The notes under the pieces are model-generated. The model was not told where the DNA came from and searched no databases. It was given only the letters and a program-made list of their open reading frames with translations. Made by a program: the position numbers and the translations under genes. Shown piece by piece: positions 57,094 to 64,000 of a stretch of 64,000 nucleotides of DNA. How positions within the stretch are numbered: the first letter of the stretch is position 1; each line of letters starts with the position of its first letter. Source of the stretch: Caloranaerobacter sp. TR13 (GTDB lineage Bacteria; Bacillota; Clostridia; Tissierellales; Thermohalobacteraceae); contig NZ_JXLL01000001.1 in NCBI RefSeq assembly GCF_001316435.1, positions 186,001 to 250,000 of the forward strand, read 5' to 3'.

Positions 57094-58449
57094 ATGGCAC
57101 TGATTAACAAGTTTCTGAAGAATAAGTTTGAAGAACCGTATATTTTAGTTTGTTCTTCTAAATCGCAGATGTTGTTTAGTAAGGATTTATTGGATAAAGA
57201 AGGTATAGAAAATGATTTAATTCCTACACCAAAAGGGTTTGGTGGAGTATGTACGACAGCTATAAAGTTTGATAAAAAATTTGAACAAAAAGTAAAAGAA
57301 ATAATAAAGAAAAATAATATTGAATATGAAGGGATTTATTCTTTAAAAGATAAATACAAATACGATTTAACTGAAATATTTAATATGAATATTTCAGATA
57401 CTTTTAAAGATATAGTGAAAAAAATAGAGGCTAATATAGAATTAAGCAAGGAAGAAATAAAATATTTGCTAGAAGTAGAAAATGAAGAGTATAATGCATT
57501 AATTCGAGTAGCAGATATTATAAGAAAAGAATGTGTTGGTGACAGGATAGAAATAAGAGCTGCAATAGAATTTTCTAACTATTGTAGAAAGAATTGTAAT
57601 TACTGTGGTGTTAGAAGAGATAATAAAATAAATAGGTATAGAATGACTGAAGAAGAAATAATAAATGAGGTCGAGAAGTTATACAAAATAGGTATAAAAA
57701 CAGTAATATTACAATCAGGTGAAGACCCATATTATACAACTGATATGCTATTGTCAATTATTAAAAAAATAAAGCAAAAGTTTAGAATGGGAATTACTTT
57801 AAGTGTGGGAGAAAGAGACGAAGAAGAGTATAGACTATTTGGTGATGCAGGTGTTAATAATTATCTATTAAAAATAGAAACTGCAAGTAGAAGGTTATTT
57901 GAATTAATCCATCCTGATGATGATTATGATGTTAGAGTAAAACATACTAAACTTATTAAAGAAGCTGGAATGAGAGCAGGTTCTGGTGGAATGATAGGGT
58001 TACCTACTCAAACTATAGATGAAATAGCTGAAGATATTATATTTCAGAGAGATTTTGGTATTCATATGATTGGCTTTGGACCTTTTTTACCAGCTAAGGG
58101 AACACCATATGAAAATTATAAACCAGGTGATCTTGAACTGACATTAAAAGTTGTAGCTGTTACTAGAATAGTATGTCAACATGTATTTTTACCAGCTACT
58201 ACAGCGATAGCTACATTGCACCCAGATGGACAAACTCTAGCTTTAAAAGCAGGTGCTAATACAATTATGCTTATTAGTACTCCTGCTATGTTAAGAGATA
58301 ATTATCAAATTTATTCAAATAAAAATATGGTTGATTTAAGTTTTGCAATAAAATCAACAAGAGATGCGAAGCGAAAGCTTCCTAAGTATTTGAATTATGA
58401 TTACTTAAGAGAATTAGGATATGAAATAGAAGATGAATTAATATGTTAG
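57094..58449 (+). CDS. hydE: [FeFe]-hydrogenase maturase HydE with N-terminal DUF3343-like domain
   Basis: The 451-residue protein has two parts. Residues about 15-85 (YILVCSSKSQMLFSKDLLD, LIPTPKGFGGVCTTAIKF) resemble DUF3343, a small domain linked to sulfur or selenium handling. Residues about 120-451 are HydE: the radical SAM cluster motif CRKNCNYC near 164-171, VILQSGEDPYYT, LKIETASRRLF and MIGLPTQT. HydE makes part of the diiron ligand set of [FeFe]-hydrogenase. Usual HydE is near 350 residues, so the N-terminal extension is an addition. HydF and HydG are not in the window. Confidence 0.92.
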   Translation: MALINKFLKNKFEEPYILVCSSKSQMLFSKDLLDKEGIENDLIPTPKGFGGVCTTAIKFDKKFEQKVKEIIKKNNIEYEGIYSLKDKYKYDLTEIFNMNISDTFKDIVKKIEANIELSKEEIKYLLEVENEEYNALIRVADIIRKECVGDRIEIRAAIEFSNYCRKNCNYCGVRRDNKINRYRMTEEEIINEVEKLYKIGIKTVILQSGEDPYYTTDMLLSIIKKIKQKFRMGITLSVGERDEEEYRLFGDAGVNNYLLKIETASRRLFELIHPDDDYDVRVKHTKLIKEAGMRAGSGGMIGLPTQTIDEIAEDIIFQRDFGIHMIGFGPFLPAKGTPYENYKPGDLELTLKVVAVTRIVCQHVFLPATTAIATLHPDGQTLALKAGANTIMLISTPAMLRDNYQIYSNKNMVDLSFAIKSTRDAKRKLPKYLNYDYLRELGYEIEDELIC

Positions 58450-58466
58450 GTTAAATAAGAGGTGAA

Positions 58467-58500
58467 AATAAAATGCGATTATGTCGCATTTTATTTTTTG
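58467..58500 (+). terminator. Terminator after hydE
   Basis: Arms 58467-58478 and 58484-58495 form a perfect 12-bp stem with a 5-nt loop, followed by TTTTGG. Confidence 0.85.
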
Positions 58501-58618
58501 GCCATAAATTCAGAAAATTAAAAAATGTTGAAAATAAAAAAGATATAAAAGAAGGAGATGCTAAATATTTATAGAATATAAAAAAATAAATTACAAAAAT
58601 TTAATAAAAGGAGGTGTA

Positions 58619-58648
58619 ATGTTAACAAAAATTAACATATATCAATAA
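58619..58648 (+). CDS. Possible nine-residue leader peptide before nhaC
   Basis: An ATG preceded by a perfect AAAGGAGGTG opens a frame of nine codons (MLTKINIYQ) ending 21 nt before the nhaC start, which has its own ribosome binding site. Bases 58621-58636 also form a GTTAA/TTAAC inverted repeat. It may be a translated leader or an operator; it may also be fortuitous. Confidence 0.3.
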   Translation: MLTKINIYQ

Positions 58649-58669
58649 ATATTTATAAGGAGTGGTTAA

Positions 58670-60361
58670 ATGAAAAATAAAAACATTTTAAGCGTTGTCC
58701 TCATTGTGCTACTGTTTGTTTTAGTTGCATTTTTAACACCAGATGTACCAGATGGTGAAACACCTCAATTTGGTTGGTTATCTATTTTGCCACCATTATT
58801 AGCGATTGCTTTAGCTTTTATTACTAAACAGGTATTGTTGTCATTATTTTTAGGTGTTTTTATTGGTTCAGTAATGTTAAATGGTGGTAATATTTTCTAT
58901 GGATTTTTAAGAACTTTAGATAATTTTGTAATCAATTCTGTTGCAGATTCATGGAATGCAGCAATATTGGTATTTACCTTAAGTATTGGTGGTATGATAG
59001 GTGTTATAGGTAAAATGGGAGGAACTAAAGCTATTGCTGAAGCATTAGCTAAAAAAGCTAAGACTGTACGAAGTGCACAAATAGTTACTTGGCTTATGGG
59101 AATTATAGTTTTCTTTGATGATTATGCAAATACCCTTATAGTAGGACCAACAATGAGACCTCTAACTGACAAGCTAAAAATATCAAGAGAAAAATTAGCT
59201 TATATAGTAGACTCAACTGCTGCTCCTGTTACAGGTATGGCTTTAATTTCTACTTGGATAGGATATGAAATTGGTCTTATTAAAGATGCTTATGAAAGTT
59301 TAGGTATAAAAGCTAATATCTATGAAGTATTTGTTAATACTATTCCTTATAGATTTTATAGTATATTCGCATTATTATTAGTTTTTATTATAGCTTTTAA
59401 ATTAAAAGATTTTGGTCCAATGTATAAAGCAGAGAAAAGAGCTAGGCTAACAGGTAAAGTATTAGCAGACGATGCTAAACCTATGGCTAGTGATGAAATT
59501 ACTAAAATGGAACTTAAAGAAGGAATCAAGCTTAGAGCATCAAATGCAATAGTACCAATTCTTACTTTGATAATAGTTGCATTTATAGGTCTTTGGTATA
59601 ATGGATATACTTATAGTGAAGGTATAAACTGGTATGATATTAGAACTTGTTTCGGTAATGCAGATGCCAGTGTTGTATTAGTTTGGGCATCAATAGTTGC
59701 AAGTATAGTTGCTATTGTTATGGCAATATCTCAGAAAATATTATCTTTAGGAGAAGCATTGGAATCTTGGGTTGATGGTTCTAAGTCATTATTAATTACA
59801 TGTATTATTCTAGTTCTAGCATGGTCATTAGGCAGTGTTACTAGTTCAGTAGGTACTGCTGATTTCCTTGTTAAGGTAGTATCTGATAAATTACCTAGTG
59901 GTTTATTACCAATTATTGTATTCTTGATTTCTTGTGTTGTTGCATTTGCAACAGGAACTTCTTGGGGAACTATGGCAATAGTAATTCCTTTAGCATTACC
60001 TCTTGCTAATAGTTATATTTTAGCTGGAACTGGAGCTTCAAATCTTTTAATAGCAACATTAAGTGCAGTTTTAACTGGTTCTATTTTTGGTGACCATTGT
60101 TCACCGATTTCAGATACAACAATTATGTCATCTATGGCTTCTGCATCAGACCATATAGACCATGTTAAGACTCAAATACCTTATTCTTTGACAGCTGCTG
60201 GAATTGCTATATTAGGTTATATTATAGTTGGAATATTTAAATTAAGTCCAATAGTATCTCTTATAGTTGGTGCAGCACTTCTAGTAGGTATAGTACATTT
60301 CTTTGGTAAGAGTACAGCTGAAGAAGATTTACTTTTAGAAGCGAATGAAAGTGCAGAATAA
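58670..60361 (+). CDS. nhaC: NhaC family Na+/H+ antiporter
   Basis: The 563-residue protein has about 12 membrane helices and the NhaC-type blocks GVIGKMGGTKAIAEALAKKAK, FFDDYANTLIVGPTMRPLTDKLKISREKLAYIVDSTAAPVTGMALISTWIGYEIG and SIFGDHCSPISDTTIMSSMASASDHIDHVKTQIPYSL. It exchanges sodium for protons or related amino-acid/organic ions. It is monocistronic, convergent with the dehydrogenase, with a shared terminator. Confidence 0.93.
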   Translation: MKNKNILSVVLIVLLFVLVAFLTPDVPDGETPQFGWLSILPPLLAIALAFITKQVLLSLFLGVFIGSVMLNGGNIFYGFLRTLDNFVINSVADSWNAAILVFTLSIGGMIGVIGKMGGTKAIAEALAKKAKTVRSAQIVTWLMGIIVFFDDYANTLIVGPTMRPLTDKLKISREKLAYIVDSTAAPVTGMALISTWIGYEIGLIKDAYESLGIKANIYEVFVNTIPYRFYSIFALLLVFIIAFKLKDFGPMYKAEKRARLTGKVLADDAKPMASDEITKMELKEGIKLRASNAIVPILTLIIVAFIGLWYNGYTYSEGINWYDIRTCFGNADASVVLVWASIVASIVAIVMAISQKILSLGEALESWVDGSKSLLITCIILVLAWSLGSVTSSVGTADFLVKVVSDKLPSGLLPIIVFLISCVVAFATGTSWGTMAIVIPLALPLANSYILAGTGASNLLIATLSAVLTGSIFGDHCSPISDTTIMSSMASASDHIDHVKTQIPYSLTAAGIAILGYIIVGIFKLSPIVSLIVGAALLVGIVHFFGKSTAEEDLLLEANESAE

Positions 60362-60369
60362 TTAAAAGT

Positions 60370-60399
60370 AAAGCCATCGGTAAAGTCCGATGGCTTTTT
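60370..60399. terminator. Bidirectional terminator between nhaC and dehydrogenase
   Basis: Arms 60370-60380 and 60387-60397 form an 11-bp stem with a 6-nt loop; T-runs lie on both outer sides. The minus-strand gene ends at 60398, so the hairpin serves both convergent genes. Confidence 0.9.
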
Positions 60400-61342
60400 A
60401 ATATCCTTTTTTTAAGTCAACAATGTTAATTAGTTTTTCACCATTGATGTACCTTTTCATATTTTCATATATAACGTTATATCTTCTTTCATTTCTCATT
60501 TCTGAAACCCAAGAATTATGTGGTGTTATTATAACATTATCAAATTCCCATAAAGGGTTAGTCTCATTTAATGGTTCTTTTTCAAAAACGTCTAGTGCAG
60601 CAAATCTTATTTTCCTATTTTTTAGGTATTTAATTAAGTCGCTTTCATTTATTATACTACCACGAGAAACATTTACAATATATACACCGTCTTTCATAAT
60701 TTTAAATTTGCTTTCATCAAGTAAATGATGAGTTTTTTCAGTGTATGGAATGGTAAGAACTAAAATATCGCATAAGCTTAAAAAGTGATCAAATTCGGAA
60801 ATACTGAAGCATTTATCGAAGTACTCTACATCTCTTCCTGTAGTATTTAATCCATATATATTTGCTTCAAATCCTCTAAGCCTCTTTGCTGATTCATAAG
60901 CAATACTTCCAGTTCCAATAAAACCTATTGTTTTCCCATAAAGCTCTATAATAGAAGTGTCAATTTTCCAAAGCCTACTACTTTGCTTTTGATAGAAACT
61001 TTTACTTCTTTTTAGCATTTCAAGTATTTTTAATACAACCCATTCACCCATGGGTATACTATATCCACCTTTGTTATTAGTTAACAAAATTTGTTTTTCT
61101 AATAAATGTTGTTTAGGAACTTGATCTATACCAATACTTGATAATTGAATCCATTTTAGCTTATGTAATTTAGTAATATCTAAAAAGTTGAAAGGGTTAT
61201 AACATACAAGAACTTCTATGTCTTTTATTTTCTCATTATAGGATAGTTCTTGTTCTTTAATATACACAATTTGATAGCCTAAATCTTCGATTTTTTTCAT
61301 TTTTTCTTTCCCATAGTTATAAGTAAATAAGACTTTTATCAT
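60398..61342 (-). CDS. D-isomer-specific 2-hydroxyacid dehydrogenase
   Basis: The 314-residue protein has the NAD-binding GFIGTGSIAYESAKRL, the catalytic Arg in NVSRGSIINESDLIKYL, the Glu in ALDVFEKEPL and the His in ITPHNSW. This is the full set of active-site residues of the D-2-hydroxyacid dehydrogenase family. The substrate cannot be set from sequence. It is alone on the minus strand between nhaC and the spoIIA operon. A ribosome binding site (AAGGTGGTG) precedes its ATG. Confidence 0.92.
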   Translation of the reverse strand: MIKVLFTYNYGKEKMKKIEDLGYQIVYIKEQELSYNEKIKDIEVLVCYNPFNFLDITKLHKLKWIQLSSIGIDQVPKQHLLEKQILLTNNKGGYSIPMGEWVVLKILEMLKRSKSFYQKQSSRLWKIDTSIIELYGKTIGFIGTGSIAYESAKRLRGFEANIYGLNTTGRDVEYFDKCFSISEFDHFLSLCDILVLTIPYTEKTHHLLDESKFKIMKDGVYIVNVSRGSIINESDLIKYLKNRKIRFAALDVFEKEPLNETNPLWEFDNVIITPHNSWVSEMRNERRYNVIYENMKRYINGEKLINIVDLKKGY

Positions 61343-61469
61343 AATTCACCACCTTTATAATATGCTTTGTATATATTATATCAGAATATTTTGATAAAGT
61401 TTATCATTATTTTAAGAAGTATTTTTGATGAAATATTACTTTAAATTACAAAACAAGACAATTTTCATT

Positions 61470-61499
61470 GAAGGGAAAATATATGTTGATAGAGAATAA
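61470..61499 (+). promoter_or_regulatory. Sigma-H-type promoter of the spoIIA operon
   Basis: A -35-like GAAGGGAAA (61470-61478; consensus RnAGGAwWW with one mismatch) and a -10 AGAGAATAA (61491-61499; consensus RnnGAATww, perfect) are 12 nt apart. The spoIIA operon is driven by sigma-H in Bacillus and Clostridium, so the location agrees. Confidence 0.65.
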
Positions 61500-61532
61500 A
61501 TGATAAGATATTAAAAGATAGGGGGGTTAGTT

Positions 61533-61868
61533 TTGCAATTAAACTTTTATATAATAGGTAAAACTTTAGTTGTAGGCTTTAGTGGGGAGTTAGATCATCA
61601 TACTGCAGAAAACATCAGGAAAGAGATAGATGATTATTTTGATGAAAAAATGTTAAAAAATATTATTCTAGATTTAGATAATTTGAATTTTATGGACAGT
61701 TCTGGTATTGGTTTAATTCTAGGAAGATATAAAAAAGCAATGAATAATGATGGAAAATTATTATTAGTAAATGCGAGTAATAGAGTCAAGAAAATTTTGG
61801 AAATGTCAGGAATAACAAAGATAATTAAGATTTATGATTCTGTTAATAATGCTTTAGACAATATATAA
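61533..61868 (+). CDS. spoIIAA: Anti-sigma F factor antagonist SpoIIAA
   Basis: The 111-residue STAS-domain protein contains [18 protein letters not shown], whose serines at 56-57 include the residue phosphorylated by SpoIIAB. It binds SpoIIAB and releases sigma-F in the forespore. The start is TTG after GGGGGG. The gene is first in the operon and 13 nt before spoIIAB. Confidence 0.96.
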   Translation: MQLNFYIIGKTLVVGFSGELDHHTAENIRKEIDDYFDEKMLKNIILDLDNLNFMDSSGIGLILGRYKKAMNNDGKLLLVNASNRVKKILEMSGITKIIKIYDSVNNALDNI

Positions 61869-61881
61869 GGGGGTGTTTTGT

Positions 61882-62319
61882 ATGCATGATAATTACATGA
61901 AATTAGAAATACCAAGTAAGTCACAAAACGAGGCTTTTGCTAGAGTGGTAGTAGCTTCATTTGCGTCTCAATTAGATCCTACTATTGAAGAGTTAGCTGA
62001 TGTTAAAACAGCAGTATCAGAAGCAGTTACTAACGCAATAATTCATGGTTATGAAAATAAAATGGGGATAATTACTATAGAATGCAGAATAATAGAAAAT
62101 AAATTGGAAATAATTGTTGAGGACAAGGGTAAAGGAATAGAAGATATAGAGAAAGCTATGGAACCGTTTTATACTTCGAGGCCTGAAATGGAAAGATCAG
62201 GTATGGGATTTACAGTAATGGAAACTTTTATGGATGAACTAAAAGTACAATCAGAGGTAGGTAAAGGTACTATAATCAAGATGGTAAAAGAATTTAAAAG
62301 TCTATCATCTGAGGGGTAG
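61882..62319 (+). CDS. spoIIAB: Anti-sigma F factor SpoIIAB
   Basis: The 145-residue protein has the GHKL kinase motifs [14 protein letters not shown] (N box), [21 protein letters not shown] (G1) and [15 protein letters not shown]. It holds sigma-F inactive and phosphorylates SpoIIAA. ATG 61882 is taken, with GGGGG upstream. It is 5 nt from sigF. Confidence 0.96.
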   Translation: MHDNYMKLEIPSKSQNEAFARVVVASFASQLDPTIEELADVKTAVSEAVTNAIIHGYENKMGIITIECRIIENKLEIIVEDKGKGIEDIEKAMEPFYTSRPEMERSGMGFTVMETFMDELKVQSEVGKGTIIKMVKEFKSLSSEG

Positions 62320-62324
62320 ATAAT

Positions 62325-63098
62325 ATGAGCACTAGTACGTTGAGAAAAACCTCTACTGAATTGCTTAGTCATGAAGAAACTATTAAATTAATAAAAAAAG
62401 CACAAGCTGGCGATAAAGAGGCTCAAGCAATACTTGTAGATCACAATTTAGGATTAGTTAGGAGTGTATTAAAAAGATTTAATAATAGAGGGTATGATAC
62501 AGAGGATCTATTTCAATTAGGTTGTATTGGTTTAATTAAAGCGATTCAAAAATTTGAACCTAAATATGAAGTTAGGTTTTCTACATATGCAATTCCTATG
62601 ATTATAGGTGAGATAAAGAGATTTTTAAGAGATGATGGGATAATAAAGGTTAGTCGATCACTTAAACAAACTGCAGCAAAAGTTAAGTTAGCAAAAGAAA
62701 AATTAGCCAAAAAATTAGGGAGAGAACCAACTATAAATGAGATATGTGATGAAGTAAAAATAGATAAGGAAGAAGTTGTAATGGCATTAGATTCTAACTA
62801 TCAGCCTGATTATTTGTATGATGTAATACACCATGATGATGGTTCACCAATTCATTTAATAGATAAAATTGGCAATAACGAGACTGAAGATTTAGAAGTA
62901 TTAGATAGAATTGTTCTTAAACAGGCTTTAAGTCAACTAGAGCCGAGAGAAAGACAAATCATTATAATGAGATATTTTAAAGATAAAACACAGACCGAAA
63001 TTGCTGAAATGCTAGGAATATCACAAGTTCAAGTTTCAAGAATAGAAAAAAGAGTTTTACAAAATATGAGAAACTATTTAAATAGGTATCAAACTTAG
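62325..63098 (+). CDS. sigF: Forespore sigma factor SigF
   Basis: The 257-residue sigma factor has region 2 (GYDTEDLFQLGCIGLIKAIQKFEPKYEVRFSTYAIPMIIGEIKRFLRDDG), region 3 (SRSLKQTAAKVKLAKEKL) and region 4 (LEPRERQIIIMRYFKDKTQTEIAEMLGISQVQVSRIEKRVL). With spoIIAA and spoIIAB upstream it is SpoIIAC. It directs early forespore transcription. A hairpin overlaps its 3' end. Confidence 0.97.
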   Translation: MSTSTLRKTSTELLSHEETIKLIKKAQAGDKEAQAILVDHNLGLVRSVLKRFNNRGYDTEDLFQLGCIGLIKAIQKFEPKYEVRFSTYAIPMIIGEIKRFLRDDGIIKVSRSLKQTAAKVKLAKEKLAKKLGREPTINEICDEVKIDKEEVVMALDSNYQPDYLYDVIHHDDGSPIHLIDKIGNNETEDLEVLDRIVLKQALSQLEPRERQIIIMRYFKDKTQTEIAEMLGISQVQVSRIEKRVLQNMRNYLNRYQT

Positions 63099-63113
63099 AT
63101 GCCTATTTTTTTG
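63080..63113 (+). terminator. Terminator at sigF end
   Basis: Arms 63080-63089 and 63099-63108 form a 10-bp stem with one G-T pair followed by TTTTTTTG; the left arm lies inside the last sigF codons. It may separate spoIIA from the spoVA-like genes. Confidence 0.7.
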
Positions 63114-63170
63114 TATTAAAAGAAAGATAGAAGTAAATAATAAAATATGTAAAAGAAATGGAGTGGTTGC

Positions 63171-63344
63171 ATGAAAAGGTATTTTAAAATTATTGTTTGC
63201 TTATTTTTATTTATTGTACTTGTTACTTTTGGGTGGTATGTATTTCTAAGTAATAAGTCTATGAAACAAATTCCTAAAAGAGCTAAGTTAGTTTTTAATG
63301 TAAATATTAATAACAATGGGGTGATATGCTATAAAAAATACTAA
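63171..63344 (+). CDS. Small single-pass membrane protein
   Basis: A 57-residue protein starts at ATG 63171 after GGAGTGG. It has one membrane segment (about residues 5-25, FKIIVCLFLFIVLVTFGWYVF) and a short basic tail. I do not recognise it. It lies between sigF and spoVAA and its end overlaps the likely start of spoVAA, so co-translation is possible. Confidence 0.55.
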   Translation: MKRYFKIIVCLFLFIVLVTFGWYVFLSNKSMKQIPKRAKLVFNVNINNNGVICYKKY

Positions 63345-63933
63345 TGTATATTTATTTTTTAAAACAAAAGCTACAAAGGAAAAGCAAGAGTCAGTAAGGA
63401 TAAAAGATATTGCTGATGTTTACTGTGAGGATGTGAACTTACAGAAGGCTATATTAGATATTAAGCTAATTAAAACACCTAATGATAAGAAGTTTGTGAA
63501 GATATCTGTACTTGAAGTAATTAAAAAGATAGAAGCTGAATATAAAAATTTGACAATATCAACATTTGGAGTAGATGAAGTTTTAGTAGATATAAATATT
63601 AGTGACTCAAATAAGTTTGTTCAATTGATTAAAGTATTTTTAATATCTTTGATTCTTTTTATTGGGGCTGGTCTTGCTATAATAAATTTTCATGCAGATG
63701 TAAATATGGAAAAATCACATAAGATAATATACTATCTTATAACTGGGAAAAAAACTGATAAACCACTAACATTACAGATATCATATTCTTTGGGCATTGG
63801 TATTGGCATGGCCATTTTTTTAAACCAATTTGGTAAGAAAGGTAAAAAAGAGCCTAGTCCATTAGAAATAGAAATGTATAAATATAAGAAAGATATAGAT
63901 GATTATAAGATGAATAACAAAAATGAAGATTAA
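63331..63933 (+). CDS. spoVAA: Stage V sporulation protein AA
   Basis: The frame encodes a SpoVAA-like protein: an N-terminal beta-rich domain (VYLFFKTKATKEKQE, IKDIADVYCEDVNLQ) and two membrane segments in the C-terminal half (about residues 98-115 and 145-160, GIGIGMAIFLNQFG), ending charged. SpoVA proteins move dipicolinic acid into the spore. No ATG, GTG or TTG occurs in frame before GTG 63433, which would remove the conserved N-terminus; an ATA at 63331 lies 7 nt after GGGGTG. The start is therefore non-standard or disturbed by an indel. GTG 63433 is the conservative alternative. Confidence 0.75.
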   Translation: MKNTNVYLFFKTKATKEKQESVRIKDIADVYCEDVNLQKAILDIKLIKTPNDKKFVKISVLEVIKKIEAEYKNLTISTFGVDEVLVDINISDSNKFVQLIKVFLISLILFIGAGLAIINFHADVNMEKSHKIIYYLITGKKTDKPLTLQISYSLGIGIGMAIFLNQFGKKGKKEPSPLEIEMYKYKKDIDDYKMNNKNED

Positions 63934-63955
63934 TTAACAAAATATGGTGATGAAA

Positions 63956-64000
63956 ATGTTCAAATATATTCTTTTAACATTAATAGGGTTTTCTGGAGGC
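63956..64000 (+). CDS. spoVAB: Start of SpoVAB-like protein, cut by window edge
   Basis: The last 45 nt encode MFKYILLTLIGFSGG, a hydrophobic start with GG, preceded by TGGTGATG. Position directly after spoVAA and the membrane-type start fit SpoVAB. Only 15 codons are visible. Confidence 0.6.
   Translation, partial: MFKYILLTLIGFSGG

Noticed and set aside
1-64000. tRNA and rRNA genes
   Set aside because: No cloverleaf with a GGTTCGA-type T-arm or rRNA segment was recognised; the only structural RNAs seen are rnpB and the T-box leader.

Overview
The window is a low-GC Firmicutes chromosome segment, most likely from an anaerobic, endospore-forming member of the Clostridia or Tissierellia. The evidence is the AT-rich coding style with strong GGAGG ribosome binding sites, the sporulation genes (yqfC, yqfD, spoIIAA-spoIIAB-sigF, spoVAA), an [FeFe]-hydrogenase maturase (hydE), a T-box leader in front of glyQS and a type A RNase P RNA. 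The genus cannot be fixed from sequence reading alone.

Layout. Positions 1-8060 hold an unusual envelope/transport locus: two paralogous solute-binding proteins flanking a membrane-anchored S41 peptidase, two sugar-type ABC permeases, a HlyD-like adaptor and a MacB-like membrane protein, with no ATPase in view. Positions 8145-10899 are an nfeD-floA membrane-microdomain unit. Positions 11092-21477 are the classic yqfC-yqfD-phoH-pgpH-ybeY-dgkA-cdd-era-yqzL-recO housekeeping run. Positions 21512-33958 continue with T-box-glyQS, a CcpN-like repressor with the PPDK regulator, a dGTPase-like gene, dnaG-sigA, trmK, a Nif3-family gene, a zinc-ribbon coiled-coil protein and an RNase H.

At 34036-34373 lies rnpB. 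Its last 29 nt are repeated exactly at 54845-54873, so the 20.5 kb between the two copies looks like a genomic island integrated at the 3' end of rnpB. The island is a defence cassette: a HEPN/DUF5677-like gene, a complete type 1 BREX operon (brxA, brxB, brxC, pglX, pglZ, brxL) with an ATPase/TOPRIM pair resembling PARIS (AriA/AriB) placed between pglX and pglZ, then a decayed DUF6262 (TnpC-like) recombination gene, then a Septu-like ATPase plus HNH nuclease pair. No intact integrase is left.

After the island (54955-64000) come a YeiH-family transporter, an ADP-ribosylglycohydrolase, a HydE fused to an N-terminal DUF3343-like domain, an NhaC-type antiporter, a convergent 2-hydroxyacid dehydrogenase, and the start of the forespore operon: spoIIAA-spoIIAB-sigF behind a good sigma-H promoter, followed by a small membrane protein, spoVAA (with no ordinary start codon) and the first codons of spoVAB.

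Most exciting candidates: the rnpB-targeted island with its nested BREX/PARIS-like/Septu-like content, and the ATPase-less binding protein/peptidase/permease/adaptor locus at the left edge.
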